NCBI GenBank assembly: GCA_964247055.1
Contig: OZ176052.1
Coordinates: 8,618,001 to 8,682,000 of the forward strand
Reading direction: 5' to 3'
DNA length: 64,000 nucleotides
Source: Paragordius varius
Lineage: Eukaryota; Nematomorpha
This document shows, one piece after another, positions 48,130 to 59,655 of this stretch; the first letter of the stretch is position 1; each line of letters opens with the position of its first letter. Below the pieces are notes generated by a model. The model did no database searches and had not been told where the DNA came from. It worked only from the letters and a program-made list of their open reading frames with translations. Made by a program: the position numbers and the translations under genes.

Positions 48130-49495
48130 GAACTTTGATTAATTATTTGTTTAAATTTATGTTATATATAAATTGTTTTTTATACAATAATCCTAAACTT
48201 GAAAGAAACAACCCTTTAAATTTAAATTCTGAGTGTTGATGTTCAGCAACATCGAATTATATAGAGAAAGTCTTTATATGATATCTTAATTTTGGCGTTT
48301 TAGCCATGCCTCAAAATAATGTGAAGTACACTTTAAAAAAAATTTGTTATATAAATATTTAAGCAAAATATCCATTTCCGACAAAATTTTTGATTGCAAA
48401 GTATAGCATATATATATATATATAAAATTTTTAGCCCGGAATCTCGGCACTTTCGCCTTTATAAGTTAAGAACTGGCCCATTTTAGAAGGGCAAGAATGT
48501 GAAAATTTCGTACCTTACATCTACAAAATATAATTTTATAAAAATATGGTATAGATTATATGTGGTTAATATGTTTTAGTAGTATTTTTTGTAAGAAAGC
48601 ATTTTGTTTTCACTCAAAAAAAAGTTATTTTAAAAATTTTTGCAAGTATTTCCCATTGCTGATATGGAACATTTACCACAAAAATGTAAAAAACTTTCCT
48701 ATACACAGCGTCCACAAGAAAATAACCTTTTGAAATATATATATTCTGATAGGGAAAATGTATCAGGATTATCATGGTGCTTTTAGTTTTGGCTTACGAG
48801 TGACATAACAAGGCTATTTACACTTTTGTGGTAAGTCCTCCAAATCAGAAAATGGCAAAATTTGCTTACATTATAAAATTTTATTGGTGAAAGATAATTA
48901 CTTCATTCCTAAAAATATTACTAATACATTAAAAACTCCATATAAAAAGCAAAACATTAATTTCAAAAATATTTGATTTTAGATATCGGCTCCGAAACTT
49001 CTATTTTTTTATTCTTTTAAAATGGGTTAGTTCTCAAAAGCAAAAATTCCGGGATTGCGCGATAAACTTTTTCAAATATTTACTAAAATTTCACATTAAA
49101 AAATATTTTTAAAAACTGCGTACTTTTCAAAAATTTATTTTTCAGCAAAACTTTGATGAAGCGTACTTAATACTAGTTTGAGGCATAAAGAGTCTAAAAT
49201 TAATTTAAGAATATATTATAATACATTTTCTGTATAAATCATAAACATTTTTATTATTAATGAATATTTATTAAAATATTTGCTTGCCTTTATTAATAAA
49301 TAAATTCAGTTTTCGAAAATTCAGCAAAAATTAACTAACCTTTAAATTTACCTCTAAAGCAATAAAAATGTTCTGCATAATCAGACTATATCTAAAAGGT
49401 GCATTATAACATTCAAAAGCGTTTTTAAACCGTTTCCATCATGACTCAAAATAGTATGAGATATACTTCAAAATATTTTGAAAAAAGTATGCATT
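48130..49495. mobile_element. Fold-back element, copy 3, arms in back-to-back order
   Basis: 48180-48712 is a right arm read inner to outer (GTTCAGCAACATCGAA, GAACTGGCCCATTTTAG, CATTTACCACAAAAATG). At about 48711 it meets a left arm read outer to inner (TGTATCAGGATTATCATGG, ACTTTTGTGGTAAGTC, GGGTTAGTTCTC, GATGAAGCGTACTT). It ends with an inverted inner piece at 49330-49490 (CCGTTTCCATCATGACTCAAAATAG). Compared with 7190-9185 the arm order is reversed, so either two elements abut tail to head or one has rearranged. Confidence 0.6.
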
Positions 49496-49499
49496 TTTT

Positions 49500-50236
49500 A
49501 AGACTTTAAAAATTGGGGATATTTAAATAACCCAGTAAATTGATTTTTTAAAAAAAATACTGAAAGAAACGGTTCTAATTTAAATTTATGCTCCTATACT
49601 TTAAACTTCAAAAAAATTTGTAAAAATAAAATTTTTGAAAAAAGTATGCATTTTTTAAGACTTTGAAAATTGGGCTATTTATATAACCCAGACAATATTT
49701 AACTTGATTTTTTTTAAAAAACTACTGAGAGAACCGGTTCTAATTGAATTTATGCTCCTATCCTTTTAAAAATTATAGAAATAAACCGAAATATCTGAAT
49801 AAAATTTAGTTTTGAAAAAAAGTTCCATATCAAACTACTACGCCACTTTTATTTTACAACATTTTCGCAAAATATCGTGTTTATTTGATTGTTATCCTAA
49901 AATTTACTTTTCTATCAAAATCACATATGACTTTGATATTAACAGAAAAAATGGTATATCCAGGTATCCAGAAAATTTTCCATAAATTTTATATTTAGCT
50001 TGCGCACATATGTCATAATGGCTAAATTTTTACCCTTTTTTACCTACCAATAAGTAATATCAAGTATTTTTGAATGAATTTTTTATTATATTTGGTTATT
50101 AATGTGTGAGTGCAAACCTTTGTCATGGTCAATTTATTCAATATTTTTTGAAATATTTAATTTTAAACAAGCCTGGGGTATCCTACCCCAATTTGAATCG
50201 AAGGATTGAAATTAATGTGTTGTGTCCAAGTGTTAA
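49500..50236. mobile_element. TTAA MITE, family 1, copy C, with duplicated left end
   Basis: The right end is standard (CTACCCCAATTTGAATCGAA ... CCAAGTGTTAA). The left end occurs twice, at about 49505 and 49665, each followed by AAAACTACTGAA or AAAAATACTGAA and a GGTTCTAATT stretch; the left 160 bp is therefore tandemly duplicated. About 735 bp. Confidence 0.75.
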
Positions 50237-50269
50237 ATAATTTTAGTGATATTAAAATTTACCATATAT

Positions 50270-51450
50270 TTAAAATTTTTACTGCGCAATTCCGGCATTT
50301 TTGGGTTTGCTTTAAAAGGACTAGCCCATTTTTGGAAAAAAATTTTGGACTTTCGAAGTCCAAACCAAGAAATTTTTTTTTAGAATATTATTTGCTCTTT
50401 AGATGTTTATATATATTTTAGTGATATTTTTTGGATTGAAGTTTCTAGCTTTCACTAAAAAATCTTATTAAAAAAATTCGCAGATTCTGCCGTTTGTATA
50501 ACACTCGTTAGGCCAAAGCCAAAGTATCAGAATAATCATAATACATTTTCCTATCAAAAATATCTCCGAAGATACCAATGTTAATAGTTAATTCAAAAAA
50601 TTAACTTATTTAAATTTTAAGACCCTAAAACAGTCTGGCATGTGATATATTTTAATTATAGTTTTGAATGGAGCATTCCAAAAAAAAATATTTAAGGAAA
50701 TATGCATTAATTTTGCTATTTTTGATAAGGATGAGTTATTACAAAAAACTTTTTCATATTATTCGTAAGGTCCAAACCTATCAATCCTGATCCATTTTAT
50801 CTGACAGAAAATATAAATTTTATCAAGATATATTTTAGCCCTCGAATTTATGAACTGATATTTGTAAAAGATTAGCCCTTAATCCATATGGAAAAGAATC
50901 TCTTCTTTTTTAAACAATCAAACCTCTGCAAACAGTAAAAATTTGGTTACATAATTTCACATGTTTGTCCCAGGTTTAATTGTGGTAGTTTTATATTCCA
51001 AAGCTTAATTTTGTAAATAAACTACAGTTTTAGGAGTTATTTTAGTCAAAATATAATTATCAAACATTGCTCTCAGGTATTTGATAAAAGCTTTATACAG
51101 TTTTGTGACTTGTAAAGTCTAAATGTGAACTTAATAACACAAATGAAACAATAGTAAAATCAAAAGATATCAAATTGCTTGTAAATAGTCTGAAAGCTTA
51201 TTTAAGTTAATTATTTATATTTTCTAACCTTAAACATTTATTTGTCTGTTGCAATAGCGATAAAAAAAAATATAAAAAATGGCGGGAATACTTTTTTTTG
51301 TACTATGTGCCTAAATACCTTATTAAAATCGATCTGGAATATGAAACGTAAAAAATATTTAGCATATATAAAACATATAAATGTTACTATGCAGAAATCA
51401 AAGTTTTTAAATATATTTAATTTATTTATAATAATATTTAGAGATATATG
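50270..51450. repeat. Fragments of the fold-back family and of TTAA family 2
   Basis: 50270-50580 matches the right arm of the fold-back element (GCGCAATTCCGGCATTTT, GGACTAGCCCATTTTTG, GGACTTTCGAAGTCC). 50880-51240 matches TTAA family 2 (TTTATATTCCAAAGC, AAATAAACTACAGTTTTAG, TCAAACATTGCTCTCA, TTTTGTGACTTGTAAAG). Neither has complete ends. Confidence 0.55.
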
Positions 51451-51451
51451 A

Positions 51452-51996
51452 TTAACACTTTAAGTCAAATAGGGGTATCTAAATACCCCAGGCAATATTC
51501 GATCAGATTTTTTAAAAAACTACTGAAAAAACGGTCCCAATTTGAATTTATTCTATCCTCATAAAAATTATATAAATAACCCGAAATATCTGAATAGAAG
51601 TTAGTTTTGAAAAAAAGTTTCCTATCAAACTACTTAGGGGCCATTTTTATTTTACAAAGTTTTGGCATTATATCCTGTTTATTTGATTTTGAAGCTAAAA
51701 TTAAAGCGAATTTTATTTAAATCACATCTAACATTGATAGAAACATAAAAAGTGACTTATTATGTATTGTTTTTATATTTAACTAATGCATATATGTCAG
51801 GTTGACAAATTTTTACCTTTGTATTTCACCTTAAAATAATTAATATCAAGTATTTTTAAATAATTTTTTTTTATTTCCGTTCAATAATGTTATGTGCCAC
51901 TTGCATGTTTTCAATTCCTCACATATTTTTTGAAGTATTTAATTTTAAACAGAGCTGGGGTATCTTTGAAACGAACTGACTGTTGTATGGTGTTAA
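51452..51996. mobile_element. TTAA MITE, family 1, copy D (upstream of CMPK)
   Basis: Starts TTAACACTTTAAGTCAAATA-GGGGTATCTAAATACCCC and ends TATGGTGTTAA. Most of the long right terminus is eroded (only GGGGTATCTTTGAAACGAACTG remains). It ends 48 bp before the CMPK start codon. Confidence 0.8.
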
Positions 51997-52011
51997 AATA
52001 TGTGGCTGTGA

Positions 52012-53164
<1,153 letters not shown>

Positions 53165-53524
53165 CAAAAGCTTTACTTGTAAAATTTTATATTATTAGTC
53201 TTTCGAATTACAAATCATGGGCTTACCGATGTTGATTGATAAATGCAATTTTAAATAATTAGTTATAATTTTTATAATGTGGTCATCAAATAACATAACT
53301 CATTACCATTGCTTCAAATGTATTATTTCAGTATGATCCTCAGATAATTTTTACAATTTGGTATGCAATTTGTATCTTTTTATTACTAGAAAATCAATAA
53401 AATATCTGTTATTTACTATAATTTAATAAATTGTATTATTATTTTGACAAAATCACATACCGTCCATTAAAATGATATAATTGTTATGTAAAAATCTTAA
53501 CGGTAGTAGTCAATTTCGACACGT
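53165..53524. other. CMPK 3' flank with no recognised feature
   Basis: AT-rich sequence that should contain the CMPK 3' UTR. Nothing else is seen. Confidence 0.5.
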
Positions 53525-53880
53525 GGGGGTTATAATAGATAGATAGAAATCTGTTGTCAAGGGGTCCCTTGGCATCCCGTCGTGACGGGGTTTAGGTGTC
53601 TGATCATTGCATTGAAGGATTTATTTCCAGTCCTCGGCTTTTATGTTTTTGGCCTGTAGGTCTTGGGTAATGTTTTTGTCCCATGTTATTGCTGGACGAC
53701 CAACTCTGTTTTGTTTGTTTGGCTTAAATTTTGATATATTTTTAATCCAATTATTGTTATTTAATCTTTGAATGTGACCGTAGTAGCCAAGTCTAAGGAT
53801 TTGAATATATTTTGAGATTGGTAGGATTTGATCAGGAGAGGTTGTTCGTTGAAAACCTGTAGACTGCACATTTTCTTTTT
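53525..53880 (-). pseudogene. 3' end of a non-LTR retrotransposon
   Basis: An 83-codon minus-strand frame ends the element: ILRLGYYGHIQRLNNNNW, KPNKQNRVGRPAITWD and KNITQDLQAKNIKAEDW, the conserved tail (LR..GH+.R, GRP...W) downstream of many endonuclease-type reverse transcriptases. It is followed by a short 3' UTR with a hairpin (CCCGTCACGACGGG) and a 3' terminal TCTA microsatellite. The 5' part is missing, consistent with 5' truncation during target-primed insertion. Better preserved than the copies at 11160 and 30880. Confidence 0.75.
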
Positions 53881-54438
53881 ATCAGTCACAATCTGACATT
53901 ATTATAAAATCCTAGGTTCTAATTATACAAATTTAGTCCGTATCCTCACCCCTATGCATGAAGGGAAAGATTTAAATCGGGACATCAATAACCCTTTATT
54001 ACCGAATTCATAGAAACTGCATTCAGCCAATGATGAAGACCGATATTGCAACGCAATATATAACCTAAATAAAATTACTCAAAATGTGGATAGACTACGG
54101 CGTTTGCTGGTAAAACCCAATTTTAGCAGCAAAAAATTACGGTTTTAAAAATCACGACCCGCATGATACAAAGATAATCATTGTGGAAGAATGAAAAATA
54201 TGCATAAATTCACTGAAAAATAAAAAACATATCTTTATATAGACACCATTTATTCGTATATACTTCAATATATATATATATATATAATCCAGTTTAAACA
54301 TCCAAGGCCAGATCACTATAGTAAACTGAATCTGTCACGCATACAAAAACCAAATAATTAATGGTAAATATTTACTTAGTTGAAAAAATATAAATGGTTT
54401 TTATGTAAGACTCACGATAATTTTATAATTTACTCATA
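53881..54438. other. Intergenic stretch with no recognised feature
   Basis: AT-rich, with a short TA run at about 54268-54285. No exon or shared repeat was identified. Confidence 0.45.
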
Positions 54439-54446
54439 GGCATAAC

Positions 54447-55150
54447 TAGGGTTGTGCTGACCGAGTCATAACCAGGTCAATTGACCGGATCCTGACCAGG
54501 TCAGTGACTATTTATTTTTTGACCACGGCCATTTAAAAAAAACAGCTGTATTTTAAAAAATTGTTGGTTAATTTTTTTTGAAGAGAAATAGTAATATTTT
54601 ATTGTTTTTTAATATATTTTTTAAAAAATATAAATTAAATATTTAAATATGCATATTTAACGATATAAAATTGTTAAGTATGCATCGTTCATTAGCATTT
54701 AAGCATATTCAGTTATTTCGAATAACAAAACAATCAAGCACTTTGCAAAATGCAATTATTCCATATATGTACACCAATAAAATGAATAAACATTTTGTAA
54801 TTGAATATTACAATGATGTAAGAAAGTGTAAAACATACTATGTAAATTTTATTTAAAATATCCAGTATTAAAAGCTATATATTTGAAGATTTAGATGGCC
54901 ACAAACATGTGGAATTTATTTGAAAACAAAATTCTTGATTAGATATGATTGAAAATATTTGGAAATAATAAATATAAAAAAAAATGTATGATACATTTTA
55001 CGAAAAAAACATGACATTATTAGTGCAACGCAAGTGTCGTTCGAATCTTATTTTTACAATCCCATATCGCATAAGTAAAAAGTGGTCATGACCATGGTCT
55101 GACTGGGTCTGACCGGACTTTTTTAAAAAAGCAGTCAAATGCATAACCTA
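54447..55150. mobile_element. hAT-type MITE with 8-bp target duplication
   Basis: The direct repeat GGCATAAC flanks the element (54439-54446 and 55151-55158). Termini are TAGGGTTGTGC at the left and, read on the minus strand, TAGGTTATGC at the right. Subterminal GC-richer blocks (TGACCGGATCCTGACCAGGTC and GACTGGGTCTGACCGGAC) form further inverted repeats. About 700 bp, with no transposase frame. The intact duplication suggests a relatively recent insertion. Confidence 0.8.
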
Positions 55151-55908
55151 GGCATAACATTAATTATATTTAAGTAGCAATTTAAATTAAATATATAATT
55201 TAGAGATAAACAAATTTTTTTAAACGATATTAAACCGCGATTAAACAAAAATTTATAGCTTAAACAATTTTTTAAATTAATTTGAAAAAGGAAGTTTACT
55301 AATCGCATAAAATATAAAAAACTCACTATGCAATTAAAGACCTAATAAATAAAATTTATTAACAAATCTTGCCTAAATACCAAATTTAAATGAGACATCG
55401 ATAATGTGCATATATTAGTGATTTTTGACAATCATAAAAGTACAATACAATGAATATAGTGTGTAAAACAAGAGATCTGAATTACATAAATAAATACAAG
55501 GACGGATTAGATAAGGTCTAAATAAGTGTTTTATCTAAAAGATATATGTAGTCTATATAAATATTTATATATATATATTATATACTATGAAAAATCTAGT
55601 TCAAAATGTCATAAAAATTAAAAAGGAATATAAAATTTTTATGATTTAATTTAAATTTACTGAACATTCTCTATCAATCCAAAAAATCTCTTAAATATTC
55701 CAACCTTAATAATAAAAAATGAAGGTGTGAGGAAAACCATGAAACTCATATTACAACATGCATTTTTCATTGATTAAAATTGACGATTTCGGTGGTTATT
55801 GACCGAAATATACTCAAATATACACCGCCCTCCCACGGGAAAAAGAAGGAGAAACTCCAATTCAAAAATAAACCCATTTTTTACGTCCGTTGTGCACTGC
55901 GCCTCTAC

Positions 55909-56839
55909 TTATAATTTGCTTTCTTTTTGCTGTGAAATGCACATAGCAATGAGCCAATTTATACCAGTCATTATACGGTTATGATAATTTACAAATGGTA
56001 CATCATGTTTTCGCCTAACAATCGTATCAATGCTTAAAGTTTTTTGTTTTGCCGATAAAGTATCTTCATTTTCTATGGGATTTAGGGAAAATGGTGTTAT
56101 GGGAACAGGGTCGGTTGGAAAAACGACATTATTTGCGCTTCCAATTTTGTTTTTAGCCGTATAAGTTTCAATAAATTTTTTGGATCCCCCTTGTGTTGTA
56201 AATGGGGAAAATGGATTTAAATTAATGGGAAATAAATCATTGGAATTTCCATGAGAAGGTATCAAAGAAATCGCATCCTAATTTTAGAGGGAAAAAATTA
56301 CGAAATATATGGGTGTTGAACATTCTTGACTAAGATTTATAATATCCAAAAGGGAGCAGATATTAAATCCCGATAATTTACTAACATCTTGTTTATTTGA
56401 AAATCTGTGAATTAATAAATTATTTAATACATCAAAAATGGTTTATGCATAAGATTTTGGTTTAACAACAATTGCATTAGAATGCGCTTATTTTCTAAAA
56501 TATCTGTTGTTGAGTCAATCATCAAAATTATTCCACACACCTATATTTTAAAAAATTAAACTTCGGAAAAATAATTTGACCATAAGGAAGTAAATGCAGG
56601 CGATCCACTAACATCGAATACATGTATGGTATATTTTCGATATTGAAATTTCTTTTGTGTGAAGCCAAGTGTAGGGCTGGTTTTAGTTAATTTCCCTATC
56701 ATAAATTCAAATAGTAAACCATGTATAATATAATTTAGCAAACAAGTTTTGCCAGAGCCGCTAAATCCCAATATAATTAATTTTATATTTCTATATAAAG
56801 ATATACTTTATACCTGTTTTTACACCTTCCACATCGCAT
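55909..56839 (-). CDS. ARL13B: ARL13-like small GTPase
   Basis: Members of the ARF-like family; ARL13B acts in the ciliary membrane as an ARL3 exchange factor. Exons (minus): 56814-56839, 56562-56790, 56431-56540, 56302-56404, 55909-56277, with introns of 23, 21, 26 and 24 nt. The product is 278 codons. N-terminus MRCGRCKNR carries two cysteines that could be lipidated. G motifs: G1 LGFSGSGKT, switch I SPTLGF, G3 VFDVSGSPAF (no catalytic Gln, as in ARL13), LWSNYFSEVCGIIFMID, and G4 FSNKQD. The region after G4 is unlike human ARL13B. About 85 residues of Pro/Asn/Phe-rich sequence (NPFSPFTTQGG) precede a final helix, MTGINWLIAMC, that resembles the KGLYWLLHVI helix, and the long coiled coil is missing. 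Assignment to ARL13 rather than another divergent ARL is likely but not certain. Confidence 0.75.
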
Positions 56840-56889
56840 TCAAGGTAAATTTTTACCTTTTACACATGTTTTTATGGCTTGCTTTAGGC
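56840..56889. promoter_or_regulatory. Divergent promoter region between ARL13-like gene and RRP40
   Basis: The minus-strand ATG at 56839 and the plus-strand ATG at 56890 (or an in-frame one at 56866) are 50 (or 26) bp apart. The gap contains an inverted repeat, AAGGTAAA (56842-56849) and TTTACCTT (56852-56859), which is a candidate symmetric factor site. No TATA box is evident. Confidence 0.5.
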
Positions 56890-59013
56890 ATGTTAGTTGG
56901 ATATTTTGTGTTTCCCGGCGATCGCATTGATTTGACCAAAATAATAGGCGAAGATGAACTTGATTTATCAAAATACAAGCACATTATAGGACCTGGTTTA
57001 CATTTCAATTCAAAATCGGGAGTTGTAGCCACTGTGTCAGGAGTACTTAAAAGTTTTAACAAATTATTATTTTAAGGTCGACCTAATGTTACTAATGAGC
57101 AGAAAAGTTTAAAATCAATATATCTATGGGTAGAATATTGTCAAAAATCTTATGTTCCTTGTAAAGGAGACCTAGTCATAGGGACCGTCGTAAAATGTCA
57201 TCCCCAAGATGGTTCTTTTATCATAGATATTGATTCGAATCATGATGGTAACGAAACGCCGAGAATGTATGGTCATGCCATATTACCTGATCAATCATTC
57301 GAAGGTGCCACCAAAAGAAATAAACCTGATTTACGGCCGGGTGATATAATTTTTGGAAAAATTGAACAAGCAAATAGAGGCATAGATCCCTTGCTAACCT
57401 GTAAATCAAATGAAGGACAAAACAAATATTTATATGGAATTTTAAACTCAGCAGCCAATCTTTTAACCCATAACAGTACAGCCATAACAAATGCCATGGA
57501 AACAGACGATATTGAAAATCAGGCTTCATCGCCTGAAATATCCCCCATAACTGGGTTCATGTGGCAGACAACAATAGACCATGTAACCAAATTAATGAAA
57601 CTACAAAATATGGGTATTTCTCATAAGTTTTTTTGGCAAATATATTTTAGGTGTTTTTTGTAATCAGATAAATGAGAATTAAAAAACATTATGCTTATCT
57701 TTTATAATTAATGTTTTGCTGTATTTTTGAATTCATAAATGGATTTCTTTTACCGAGATATTAGTAATTTTAATTTTTTTAGCATTTCTTTTATTTATGC
57801 AATAAATCAAATTACCTTTTTTTATAGGTTATTTGCAAAAATGGTTTATTTCATAATATGGTTATACCAGGGGTGTCCAACACGCGGGCCGCGTGCGGAC
57901 CTCCTAGATATGATGTGCGGTCCGCTAAAAACTTTAAACCCATAATGAGTTTATCCAATAGGCAACGAACTAGAAAAAAGTGTTTGCATTTTACAGTCTT
58001 GTTTGAAATCGAATAATATATTTATTAAGGCCCATGTATATTTCAAATGCGGCCCTCAAAGCCATTTGTGTTAGACACTCCTTAACACTTACATTATTGT
58101 TTTGAATTTGTAACAGCGAAGAGCTATATTGAAGTAGATAAACGCGTGTTTTTGAATTAAAAACCTATGATTTGTTAAAATTTTTATATCTGTAAAAAAT
58201 TGCTTAACATTTCTTAAGAGGCCATATTTTTAAATAATTTTATCCCTATATTTTACACTACTTTTATCCTCTTATAATTTTTTTAAGTTCCGACGAACAC
58301 GTAATTTACCAAATTAGCCATATAAACTATTTTTTTCATATTGTGTAAGTTCCACATAATTAGACAAAAAGTTTAAAACTTTATATTTCCGGTTCCACTA
58401 AAAGGCTTTACTTGATCTAATTAACCATTTCTTTAATTCACGATAACCCAAATTCTGAAGATAAAGCCAAAATATACATGTAAACTTAAAAAATTATTAA
58501 ATGCTTCTTGTTTCAGATAATGGATATTCAAACGAAATATAAAACAATTTGGTTTATTTTGAACGGTTCGTTACATGGTTATTCAAAATGTATCTGTGTT
58601 TACTATAAAGAGCAGGGGCAAATTAAATTACTTTTTGTGCAAGGAATCGTAGATGTTAAAAAGCTTTCTATCAAAAATTATGAAAAAAATGTTAGAAATG
58701 CCTTAACAAGTCTGCGCTAAAAAATGTTGATATAGATTTTAAATTTAATTTTTTATATGATATTACAGAAGACGAAAACAATGTGTTAAAGATTATTGGC
58801 AAGTGCAGTCCGTACGAAATGGTTGTCGGTATGAATGGCCGCATATGGATACGAGCCGGAACCGCAAAAAATATTTTTTACATTTATTGTATCATAAAAT
58901 CTTTACGTAATATGCCTCTTAGTGAATGGATCAAATTTTGGACACCTATATTATCATCAAATGATGGTTGGAAAAGTGTGAATTGGGAAAAATGGTCCGC
59001 CGCCCTTGACTGA
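56890..59013 (+). CDS. EXOSC3: Exosome complex component RRP40
   Basis: RRP40 is one of the three S1/KH cap subunits of the eukaryotic RNA exosome, which processes and degrades RNA in nucleus and cytoplasm. Exons: 56890-57052, 57077-57613, 58769-59013; introns 24 and 1,155 nt. The product is 314 codons (human 275). Matches in order: FVFPGDRIDL, KHIIGPGLHF, YVPCKGDLVIGTVV (S1 domain), SFEGATKRNKPDLRPGDIIF (diagnostic for RRP40), then KIIGKCSPYEMVVGMNGRIW with the GxNGxIW KH motif. An about 35-residue acidic insertion (AMETDDIENQASSPE) separates the S1 and KH parts. The upstream in-frame ATG at 56866 would add 8 hydrophobic residues and is less likely. The second intron carries a hAT MITE and a separate open exon. 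The stop is 45 bp from the stop of CZIB on the other strand. Confidence 0.93.
57868..58083. mobile_element. hAT MITE (CAGGGGTGTCC family), best preserved copy (EXOSC3 intron 2)
   Basis: The left terminus CAGGGGTGTCCAACACGCGG is followed by GCCGCGTGCGGACC. The right end, on the minus strand, reads AGGAGTGTCTAACACAAATGGC. About 216 bp, non-coding. This copy gives the reference terminus used to recognise the others. Confidence 0.75.
58517..58720 (+). CDS. Unassigned exon inside EXOSC3 intron 2, possibly SRP14-like C-terminus
   Basis: A good acceptor (CTTCTTGTTTCAG) at 58516 is followed by a 67-codon open frame ending at a stop at 58720. It includes KTIWFILNGSLHGYSKC, EQGQIKLLFVQGIVDVKK and NYEKNVRNALTSLR. 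The last part resembles the end of signal recognition particle protein SRP14 (a CLLRATDG-like strand, then KKIS, then DV/EV, then a helix with Y..xLR), but the N-terminal half was not found upstream. Its phase does not fit splicing to EXOSC3 exon 2. It may be a nested gene, a retrocopy fragment or a chance ORF. Confidence 0.3.
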   Translation: MMDIQTKYKTIWFILNGSLHGYSKCICVYYKEQGQIKLLFVQGIVDVKKLSIKNYEKNVRNALTSLR

Positions 59014-59045
59014 AAAAAAACCTCTTATGATTATAAATGGCAATT

Positions 59046-59057
59046 AATAAATTTATT
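59046..59057. promoter_or_regulatory. Palindromic poly(A) signal shared by EXOSC3 and CZIB
   Basis: AATAAATTTATT gives an AATAAA hexamer on each strand. It is 33 nt after the EXOSC3 stop and 1 nt after the CZIB stop. With usual cleavage 10-30 nt downstream, the two transcripts would overlap, EXOSC3 ending inside the last CZIB exon. Confidence 0.65.
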
Positions 59058-59058
59058 A

Positions 59059-59655
59059 CTATTTTAATTTTATAATTTTTTGTTCTAAATCAAATATCCC
59101 AACTGAACAATTTGCATTTTCATCGTAATCTACCCATTCCTAAATATAATTTAAAATAAATAGTACATTATCCACCAGGGATACATTGGTGAAAAGGGAA
59201 TTGCTTTCAGTTGATTTTGCTTTAAAAAGAGCCTGCTATAATTTAAATATACTTTTGGTAAAAATTTTAGAATTTCTAAACCTCGACAATCAAATTCCAC
59301 AATAGTTTTATAACTTTCATCTGTATCGTATGGTTTAACAGTGTTTTGCATTATGTCTTAATTTTATATTTGGATATAAACTTAAATAGTTTTCTCGCTG
59401 ACAAAATTTACATTTTGCTTTAAAATTGGCAAAACCTCTGCTGCCACTCAATATATTTTCATCCTTTTATCGTCTAAAAAAATAAAAACCTCTGAACTAA
59501 TATCATGCCATATGTTAGAAGATTCCCCACATTGCGAACATTTAATCTATATAAAAAAAATATTGTGCCTTAAGCGTCCAATAAAAATTTTCGGATGGCG
59601 AAAAATATTCAATATTTTCTAAGCGTGCTTTAAGTTGCAAGCCTACTATAGGCAT
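59059..59655 (-). CDS. CZIB: CXXC motif-containing zinc-binding protein (CZIB, UPF0587 family)
   Basis: A small zinc-binding protein conserved across eukaryotes (human C1orf123); its biochemical role is not established. Exons (minus): 59569-59655, 59490-59546, 59382-59463, 59253-59356, 59167-59232, 59059-59139. Introns are 22, 26, 25, 20 and 27 nt. The product is 158 codons (human 160). Blocks in order: VGLQLKARLENIEYFSPSEN, YWTLKIKCSQCGESS with the first CxxC, GSRGFANFKAKCKFCQREN with the second CxxC, VKPYDTDESYKTIVEFDCRG, and EWVDYDENANCSVGIFDLE. The first intron is GC-AG (GCACAA...TATAG); without its removal the frame stops after the would-be exon. For intron 4, an acceptor 3 nt earlier (17-nt intron) would add one residue. 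A clean, complete gene. Confidence 0.95.

Noticed and set aside
57221-57529. Minus-strand ORFs opposite EXOSC3 exon 2
   Set aside because: Shadows of the RRP40 coding exon, with no motif of their own.
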